From the NCBI GenBank assembly GCA_963783095.1, contig CAWAMR010000018.1:292023-356022 (forward strand): a DNA stretch of 64,000 bases. The letters run 5' to 3'. Of this stretch, positions 57,022-64,000 are shown in pieces. The translations under genes and the position numbers were made by a program. Below the pieces are notes generated by a model. That model was not told where the DNA came from. It saw only the letters and a list, made by a program, of their open reading frames with translations, and ran no database searches. How positions within the stretch are numbered: position 1 is the stretch's first letter; every line of letters starts with the position of its first letter. This DNA comes from CAWAMR01 sp963783095 (GTDB lineage Bacteria > Planctomycetota > Planctomycetia > Gemmatales > Gemmataceae).

Positions 57022-59182
57022 ATGATTAACGGACTTCGGCATTTCACTCTGGATCGCGATGATCGCGGAGTCGTTACAGTCTCTTTCAACGTCCAAGGCT
57101 TTCCGGTCAACGTCTTTACGGACGAGGTCGTCGAGGAACTTGCCCGAATCGTTGAGGATCTGGAACGATCCGCGCCGACGCTGGTAATATTTCGCAGCGG
57201 AAAGGCTTCCGGATTCCTGGCGGGAGCGGATGTTCGTCGAATCCAGCGCATGGAAACCCCGGATGAGGCAAGCGTTGCCATCGATGCCGGCCGAGACTTG
57301 TTCGACCGGATTTGGCATTTGCCCTGTCCGACGGTCGCCGTCATTCACGGGCTTTGCCTGGGAGGTGGTCTGGAGTTTGCCCTGGCTTGTCGATTCCGCG
57401 TTGCCCGCGACGACGCCTCGACCCGGCTTGGGTTGCCGGAAATACAGCTGGGGTTGATCCCGGGCTGGGGCGGCACCCAGCGACTTCCCCGTCTCATTGG
57501 CCTGCGCGCTGCCCTGGGAATGATCCTTGAAGGAACGAAACTTTCTGCATCGGAAGCCGTCAAAATGGGGTTAGCCGGATCTGGCCGCCTCTGCCGATGA
57601 TTTCGATTCGCAGGTTGAGCGCTTTGTTTCCGATCGATTGGCCGGCAGGCCTCTGCGAAGACATCGAGCCAGGTTGGGTTCACTGTTGGACAAGTTGTGG
57701 CTGGGACGCTGGCTGGTGTTCCGGGCCGTTCGCCGGAAGATTGCCTCCCGGGCGCGGTCATACCCCGCTCTTGCTGCTGCAGTGTCGGCCGTCGAAACGG
57801 GACTTCGCAGTCCGGGTGCAGGAATGCTGGCCGAAAGAACGGCGTTTATTCATTTGCTGTTCACGGAAACTGCGCGAAATCTGATCGAACTATTCTTTCG
57901 GCGCGAGCGCGCGGGCAAGCCCAGTACCTGGGTGCAAGTCGAGAAAGGTAAACTCCCCGCCGTGCGCCGGGTCGCCGTTCTCGGTGCCGGTACGATGGGT
58001 GCCGGCATCGCACAGCTTGCGGCCTTGCAGGGCTACGAAGTAATTCTCAAGGAAATCAATGTCGATCTGGCATCGGCAGGGATGAAGCGCGTGGAATCTC
58101 TCATGGATGAAGCTGTGAAAAAAGGTGTCGTGAGCCGGGAAGAGGCCGAGGCTCGACTGAGCGTAATCACTGCCACGAGCGATTGGGTTCCGCTCAATTA
58201 TGCCGATCTTGCGATCGAGGCAGTTGTGGAACGTGAAGAGATCAAGCGACAGGTTTTTCGAGAACTTGGCGATCGTCTGGCTCCGACCGCGATCCTGGCC
58301 ACCAACACCTCATCGCTAACGGTGGATCGTGTAACTTCAACAGCTGCATACTCCGGACGGATTGGTGGACTGCATTTCTTCAATCCGGTCCACAAGATGC
58401 AGCTCGTCGAAGTGGTTCGCGGGCACGATACCGATCGCCGAACCATTGGAATGCTGGTGGAGTTTGTCCGCCGGCTGGGAAAGGTTCCGGTCGTCGTTGC
58501 GGATGGGCCTGGTTTTCTGGTCAACCGCATTCTGTTCCCTTACCTCGACGAAGCAGTCCGCCTTCTGGGTGAGGGATATTCGGTAAGTACGATCGATCGG
58601 GCAGCAGTTCAATTTGGGATGCCGATGGGGCCACTCCAGCTTCTCGATCAAGTCGGACTGGATATCGCTGCCGATGTTGCTCGATCCTTGATCGTAGATC
58701 GAGGAAATTCCAGTCCCACTCCCGATCGGCTGGCGGCGATGGTGCGCCGGGGCTGGCTTGGCAAGAAATCGGGGCAGGGGTTCTACATCTACTCGAATGG
58801 TCATCTCGGCCGGCCGAGCCGGTGGGATCTGGGCGGTCCATCATCGCCGCGGGTCGCCGATCACTCGAGGGATAAATCCCCATTGGGATTGAACCTGTTA
58901 CAGCGCCGATTGATTTTTCCGATGGTCAACGAGTCGGCCCATTGCCTGGAAACGAGCGTGGCTGACTCGGCGTGGGTCATCGATCTGGCAATGGTCCTGG
59001 GTACGGGGTTTGCGCCGTTCCGTGGCGGACCTTTGCGAGCAGTAGACACCTGGGGAATTAGACAAGTTGTCGAGGAAATGGAACATTTGGACTTCGAGCC
59101 GTGTCCTTTATTGAAAGAGATGGCCAGCGATGGGCAACGGTTCTATCCCACTCAGCCCGTCGCGATGAAAGCGGGAACATAA
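57022..59182 (+). CDS. Fatty-acid oxidation multifunctional protein: enoyl-CoA hydratase plus 3-hydroxyacyl-CoA dehydrogenase (one frame change)
   Basis: About 720 residues from ATG 57022 (GGGGG upstream). The N-terminal hydratase has SGFLAGADVRRI, VIHGLCLGGGLEFALACRFR and LPEIQLGLIPGWGGTQRLPR. A frame change near 57575 (KMGLA then DLAASADDFDSQVERF) joins the linker. The C-terminal part carries VAVLGAGTMGAGIAQLAALQ (NAD-binding Rossmann fold), TNTSSLTVDRV, RIGGLHFFNPVHKMQLVEVV with the catalytic His-Asn region, and a helical second dehydrogenase domain. It performs the second and third steps of beta-oxidation, between the acyl-CoA dehydrogenase and thiolase that flank it. Confidence 0.92.
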
Positions 59183-59195
59183 CGGATTGAACCAA

Positions 59196-59343
59196 TTCCC
59201 AGGGTTCGCAAAGCCTCACCCTGGGCTTTACAAGCGACGCCCTTCCAGGGCTAAGCACTTGATGTTTGAAGCCACGAATCGCAACGACCTAGCCCTGGAA
59301 GGGCGATGTAGTAAAGCCCAGGGTGACCGCAGGGAACCCTGGT
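59196..59343. repeat. Long inverted repeat TTCCCAGGGT...ACCCTGG, copy 3
   Basis: TTCCCAGGGTTCGCAAAGCC, ACCCTGGGCTTTAC and GTAAAGCCCAGGGTGACCGC, AGGGAACCCTGG form the arms, with a second hairpin from CGCCCTTCCAGGGCTA and TAGCCCTGGAAGGGCG. Related to 31161-31341 and 40599-40776. Confidence 0.8.
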
Positions 59344-59373
59344 TTATTGAACGGATCCACAAGGAGAGAAATT

Positions 59374-61253
59374 ATGAGCGCGCCTACCTTTGCGGAAACA
59401 GCCCTTCGTCTGGGCGGTAAGGGTGCTGAAGAAGTTCAGCGCACCGGTGCAGTCGATGCCGCCGACGATCAGGTCGAATCGCTATTCGCAGAGCGTTATC
59501 AGACGACGGGTAGCCCAGTCCATCGTGCGGTCTGGGATGCCGATGTATCGGGTGAGGGCTGGATCGCTCCCGTTCCTTCGTTGTCGCCCGAAGTACAAGT
59601 CGTGATGCAAAACTCACTGGATGTTGTCCGCCGTCATCGTGCGGAAAAGACGCTGCTGGACGACAGGAACAAGATCAGCGAACTCGTCCTCAAAGATCTT
59701 GGCGGCGCAGGGTATGGGGATTGCTCATCGATCGTTCGTATGGCGGCGCAGGAGCAATGTTCTCGCAGTTCTCTCCGTTTCTGACCCGGATGGCGACACT
59801 CGATCCTACCGTCGCGGGTCTTGCCTCCGTACATGGGTGTATCGGGGCCGTCGATCCCGTTCAAACCTTTGGAACCGCCGAGCAGAAGGCACGCTGGCTG
59901 CCCGATCTGGCCAGCGGCAGAAGGTTATCGGGATTTGCCTTGACCGAACCAGGTGCCGGCAGTGATTTGACCGCTCTGCGCACCACTGCCGTGCGCGATG
60001 GTGATGAGTACGTCGTCACCGGCGAGAAACTCTTTATCACCAATGTCTGTCCGGGTCGAACGATTGGCCTGGTTTGCCTGATCGACGGCAAGCCGGCAGT
60101 ATTGGTGGTCGATCTTCCCGAAACGGAAACCCCGGAGTTTCGTCTCAAATACTACGGCCTGTATGCCTTGAAGCATTGCCACAACCACGGCATCCTCTTC
60201 GACGGCCTGCGAGTCCCCGTCGAGAATCTCTTGCAGCCCGCCGACGGCGACGGGTTGACGGTTGCCTATCACGGTCTGAATCGAGGCCGCGTCGCCCTTT
60301 GTGCCAACGCAGCTGGGACCATGCGCATGATGATGGCCGACATGGTTCCGTGGGCACGCTTCCGGCGAACCTATGGTCAGCCGATCGCGGTTCGCGAATT
60401 GGTGCGCCGGCGTCTGGGTCGTCTCGCCGGACTCATCGTCGGTTGTGACGCCCTGGTTGAATGGTGCGCAGGACTACTCGATCAGGGCTATCGCGGCGAG
60501 ATGGAATGTATTGTTGCCAAGATCTTCGGAAGCGAATCGCAAAAAGAAGCAGCGATCGAATTCCACATGAAGACTCACGGCGGCCGGGCCTTCTTGCACG
60601 GGCACGTCTTCGGCGATAACGTCCACGAGTTTCTCGCTCCCTGTATCTACGAAGGCGAAGGAGAGATGCTCGGGCTGGCGTTCTTCAAGTCGCTCATCAA
60701 GCAGCATGCCCGGCGCTACTTCGAGCCGATCGGTAAGAAGATGCAATCGACCGGGATACGCAAACCCAATTTCTTGAACCCGCTGCACTTGTGGGCCTTC
60801 CGGGGTCCATTGTGGGAGTACAGCAAGTGGATGGCCGGGAATCGACTTGGGTTGCCAAGACATCCTCATCTGCCGGAAATGCCTCGCGCCCTCAAGCAGC
60901 ATGCTGAATTCGCTGCACACGCTCTGCAGCATTCCGCGCGGGAAATTTCAGCGACGATGCGGAAGCATCAACTGAAGTTGGCCGATCGGCAGTGCCGGAT
61001 GTCGGAGCTGTCCGCGCGCGTGCAGTCGATGGTTGTTATTCTGTGCACTAGCTTGTACGCCAGTCGACAGAAAGATGAAATGATTCGCCGATCGGCCGAT
61101 TGTCTCTGTCGAGAGTTGACTCGAAATCTCCAGGGCGCTCGGCCCACCGACCGCGACTTGCGCAACCTGACGGAATTGGGTTCGGCGATCGCCGAGGGAC
61201 CGTGCAGCCTGATTGCCGGGTTGGAACCTGCCGGGGTGATGATGCGCTATTAA
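59374..61253 (+). CDS. Acyl-CoA dehydrogenase family protein (one frame change)
   Basis: About 625 residues from ATG 59374 (AAGGAGAG eight bases upstream), longer than the normal 380-residue enzyme. After an N-terminal extension (about 1-100), a frame change near 59718 leads into the FAD domain: FALTEPGAGSDLTALRTTAV, YVVTGEKLFITNVCPG, and the helical domain FRRTYGQPIAVRELVRRRLG, THGGRAFLHGHVFGDNVHEF. The usual catalytic Glu is probably in the YEGEGEML segment. A C-terminal 200-residue tail resembles that of FadE-like or very-long-chain enzymes. It makes the trans-2-enoyl-CoA for the multifunctional protein upstream. Confidence 0.88.
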
Positions 61254-61411
61254 ATTGCAACTCGAAATGAATCTGCAAACCTTCAGGAAACTCATTGGTT
61301 CAATGAGCTTCCCGTCAAAGGTAGTAGTTCAAGGTGAAAGGCGAAGCGAAACTGCGACGTGTCGAGGCGAAAAGGCTTCCTGCCTGATTGGCGGGAGAGG
61401 AAACGCAAACC

Positions 61412-61531
61412 TCAATCCTCTTGTCCCTTTTTCTGAACGTACATGTACAGCACAATCAGGCCGATCAACAGTACGATCAAACCGCCCATGATCCACCAAC
61501 TATCCAATGCTCTGCTAATTCGCTCAATCAT
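61412..61531 (-). CDS. Single-helix membrane microprotein
   Basis: 39 residues from ATG 61531, with AAAGGAG eight bases upstream. Sequence MIERISRALDSWWIMGGLIV and LLIGLIVLYMYVQKKGQED: one membrane helix with a positive C-terminal end. No family known to me. It lies in an otherwise empty stretch (61254-61758). Confidence 0.5.
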   Translation of the reverse strand: MIERISRALDSWWIMGGLIVLLIGLIVLYMYVQKKGQED

Positions 61532-61758
61532 TGCAACCGCTCCTTTCGACGAGGTATGGGGAACGAGAACGTGAAAACATTCCCCTGTTCGGTTCACTCA
61601 ACGCGAGTCAATGCGCAACGAGGGGGGTTGGAAAATGTTGTATCGGCAAGATTTACGGAATGCAAGCCCCCGATATCGCAAATACCCAAAATCTTCTCAT
61701 TTTTTCGGTGAGGCCGGCGGCACAGCGCCTGAAGCTCAGTTTTGAAGTTGCGCTCAAC

Positions 61759-62328
61759 TCATGTACAGGCGACAAGCGTGCCAGGAAGTAGAGTCGAGAA
61801 GTGCAGAAGGAACTTCAAGAGCTTCGGCGACCAATGAAGGATCGGCCAAACCCAAGAAAGAAAGTACACCCCTTGCCTGGGGCCGAGCCCTGGAAACTTC
61901 GGAGAATCGCTCACCAGTCCGAGCCGAGTGCTTGGCCATCGGCGGGTTGCATGGCATAGTTCCAGGTCTGTTGAGATATGCCCTGCGCTACACTGATAGG
62001 GAACGTATGTGCCGGTTGCTGGTTGCGCATCTGCATGCAGCGCCTGAATCATATTCCCCTGATCGAGATACGGCATCAGAAGGATAAACCAACTATTATC
62101 TTGGTTATCAGGCACGCAATACTGGGGCATAACGGAATTGACTACTTCGTAATTGTGCACTGCGAGGGCCAATTGCTTCAGGTTATTCTGACATCTTGCG
62201 CGACTCGCCGCTTCCCGCACTTTCTGAACGGCAGGCAACAAAAGCCCAACGAGAATAGCGATGATGGCGATAACCACCAACAGTTCAACGAGTGTGAACC
62301 CTTGCTTTTGGAAATAGTGCCTGGTCAT
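61759..62328 (-). pseudogene. DUF1559 protein with pilin-like N-terminus, truncated
   Basis: From ATG 62328: MTRHYFQKQGFTLVELLVVI is a type IV pilin-like prepilin start, followed by AIIAILVGLLLPAVQKVREA and ARCQNNLKQLALAVHNYEVV, the usual DUF1559 opening. After about 120 residues (PATGTYVPYQCSAGHIS) the sequence turns into low-similarity text, and the closing DGSVRFL motif is missing. The frame ends at 61759, about 190 residues against 300 or more in intact members. A truncated or frame-shifted copy; element C copy 2 begins 110 bp upstream. Confidence 0.75.
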
Positions 62329-62438
62329 ACGGGCATCTCTTGGGAGAATGAACAAATAGACCCAACCAAGAAGAATAATGTCCAAAATGTAATAAATACA
62401 AGCAAAAAATGGAAAAAAGTGAACAGGTGATCGGCAGT

Positions 62439-63991
62439 GGGTGTGGCAAAATTTCCTGGCATACCTAACCCTTTGCGGGCAATTGACTTTCCCAGTAGAC
62501 CTTCCATTGGTCGCTCTGCGATAAGCGATTCGATCCCCATGATGGCCTCGGCGTTCGGGGCATCCCAGCGCATTCCTGGGCCTTTCACCGGTCGGTAAGG
62601 GTTCGACAGGTCGCTTCCGTTGGGCCGCTGCCGATCTGCCAGCCTTTGGCGAGGAATTCGGGATAGCGGATCATGTCCGATCGCTCGCTCACGTAATGGA
62701 GCAGGCTGTCGGCGTGCGGGACGCTTGCCGCGTTTAAGGCCGATGCGCCATTTTAGGAGCGACTCCCAGGCAGCGTTGTAGCCTTCATGCTTGAACAAAT
62801 GCAGCAGGTCAGCCGCCCATTGTTTGCCCGTTTCGTCCTCGTCACCGTAGATTTCCCGCCGCGCTTTGTGAACTTGCTCACTCAAGTGGTAGAAATCGAG
62901 GCCCAGCGCATCCAGATGCAGATTCTGTCGTTCGACTTGGTTGCGAATCCACGGCGCGCCGTCCACATTTCCGATCTTCTCGTCCGCTTGATCCAAATGA
63001 ATGCGGCCCGCTTCCCGACGCATTAGCCGTCCTGCCACCTGATGGTCGCCCTTGGTGCCCGATACCAAGCGGTGATCTTGGGTTTCGTCGTAGAAGGCAA
63101 CGATCTTGAACTCCTTGTGTTTCTGGTCCGTGCCGACTTTTCGAGTCGGCAAAGGCTTGGCTTTCTTGCCACGACGCCGACGCTTGGCCTTGATCTTCTC
63201 GCGGCGTTTCTTTTTCTCGACGTCGGTTACCAGGGGCACCATCACGCCATCACTGCCGAAGTAGACCCGCGTGCCGCCCGCCTCCGTTTTGCAGTCTCTG
63301 GCTGACCAATTGACAGGCAGCTTGTCCCTCCTTCTGCGCTTCGCGCGATCTGCTTCCCCTCGGTCTCCACCAGCACTCGTAATGCTTCGCCGCTGATCTG
63401 TACCTGGGCCGTTCGGCCCAAGTTGTCGGCCGCCTTGTCGAAATTCTTGCCGTCGCGATTGAGCCGGCAGGCCATCTCACGCACACCCAAGCTAACGCTC
63501 GCCTCGGCTGCATCGACCCACGAGTCGAGCGGAGCCGTTGTGCCTTCGGCCGGCGAATGCCAGCGCCGTCGCCACAGTCGGATGCGGCCGTTGATCGTCA
63601 GAACGGTGTAATCCTGCCGTCCTTTATTGTGTTTGTTTTTTCCCGTTTTCGCATCCTGTGGAGGGGGGAAAAGCGGCTTCCGCCGCATCGATCCGCATCT
63701 GCGCCGCCCGCTCATATGCTTCGCGTCTCAGCTTTGCAAACAGGTCACGCACCTGTTCCTCACTTCCCGAAATAATGTGCCCTGGCGAGGCGTCATTGAC
63801 CGCATCCGCCACCAGGCCCAGAATCTCGTCGACCCGTTGCCGCATCGCTTCAATGTACACTTCGCGGGAAAACTTCGGTGCTGGCTCCATGATAGGCTCC
63901 TTGTCATCGTGCTGAAATCCTTCCGCTCAAGACGACCATTGCCTATCTTGACCAAATTACTCAAAATGCGCCAGGAAAATTTGCCACACCC
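62439..63991 (-). mobile_element. ISKra4-like insertion sequence C, copy 2 (not interrupted)
   Basis: Ends GGGTGTGGCAAAATTTCCTG (62439) and GGGTGTGGCAAATTTTCCTG read inward from 63991. A perfect 9-bp duplication ATCGGCAGT flanks it (62430-62438 and 63992-64000, the last bases of the window). Length 1553 bp. Same orientation as copy 1. Confidence 0.92.
62465..63890 (-). CDS. Transposase of element C, copy 2 (frame changes)
   Basis: From ATG 63890: MEPAPKFSREVYIEAMRQRV to AEAAFPPSTGCENG, then a frame step at the T4C6 tract (plus-strand 63663-63672) to RKPLFPPPQDAKTGKNKHNK and LTINGRIRLWRRRWHSPAEG. Near 63340 two small insertions shift the frame; the expected reading is QIARAQKEGKLPVNW as in copy 1. 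The rest reads VMVPLVTDVEKKKRREKIKA, VDGAPWIRNQVERQNLHLDA and KGPGMRWDAPNAEAIMGIES, with other breaks near 62700, 62590 and 62520. Restored, it ends at the TAG at 62465-62467, in line with copy 1. The T4C6 step occurs identically in both copies; the other breaks do not. Confidence 0.82.
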
Positions 63992-64000
63992 ATCGGCAGT

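Noticed and set aside
1..64000. tRNA or rRNA genes
   Set aside because: I saw no cloverleaf-like GTTCGAATC-type arm with matching acceptor stem and no rRNA-like stretch; a covariance-model search would be needed to exclude a missed tRNA.

Overview
The window looks like chromosome of a planctomycete, most likely from the Gemmata/Gemmataceae side. Inferred from protein families largely confined to or expanded in that group: DUF1501 with DUF1549/DUF1553 and planctomycete cytochrome-like CxxCH motifs, DUF1559 proteins, leucine-rich-repeat lipoproteins, DUF4058, HpnC/HpnD squalene synthesis, and many dispersed palindromic repeats. There are no rRNA genes, CRISPR arrays or tRNAs that I can support. 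Many conserved genes, including essential infB, carry single-base frame changes with intact protein on both sides, so uncorrected indels in the assembly are likelier than real decay. These genes are annotated across their full extent.

Layout. 1-4.1 kb: 5' part of a PpiC/SurA-type foldase, then two different ISKra4-type elements (A, B) sitting in the same target site. 4.1-9.8 kb: LRR lipoprotein, threonine dehydratase, and sucC/sucD split by a lipoprotein and a membrane protein. 9.9-14 kb: small KOW-like protein, ParE/antitoxin pair, lspA, a MITE and a DUF1559 protein. 14.3-25.2 kb: the translation/transcription locus nusA - infB - DUF503 - rbfA, interrupted by a membrane protein, a MITE and a promoter-headed noncoding repeat array (17.1-18.0 kb), followed by duplicated small membrane/phosphatase genes and an endonuclease III-like gene. 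25-33 kb: LRR protein, ECF sigma factor with a membrane-anchored partner, a chimeric secreted protein, and a DUF1549/DUF1553 + DUF1501 pair. 33.8-40.6 kb: glgA, galT and a second DUF1501 + DUF1549/DUF1553 pair.

40.8-48.1 kb: a secreted-type esterase, element C1 (itself split by an IS5-family insertion), a DUF4058 protein and hpnC-hpnD. 48.1-53.4 kb: a remnant plus a PD-(D/E)XK nuclease-like gene that may be what is left of a defence locus, a class III aminotransferase, a nucleotidyltransferase-antitoxin-like protein and a COG0523 metal GTPase. 53.9-61.3 kb: an acyl-CoA synthetase, thiolase, hydratase/dehydrogenase and acyl-CoA dehydrogenase that together make one full fatty-acid beta-oxidation set. 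61.4-64 kb: a tiny membrane protein, a truncated DUF1559 pilin-like gene and the uninterrupted element C2.

Most notable: (1) the array between nusA and infB, about ten alternating units with the motif TACAAATTGCTACA, conserved stem-loops and a consensus promoter in front, a candidate undescribed RNA or DNA element; (2) an in-phase A AAA AAG slippery site in both ISKra4-type elements that restores a zinc-ribbon transposase; (3) MITEs whose ends and target duplications tie them to element A; (4) element C in two states, with and without an IS5 insertion.
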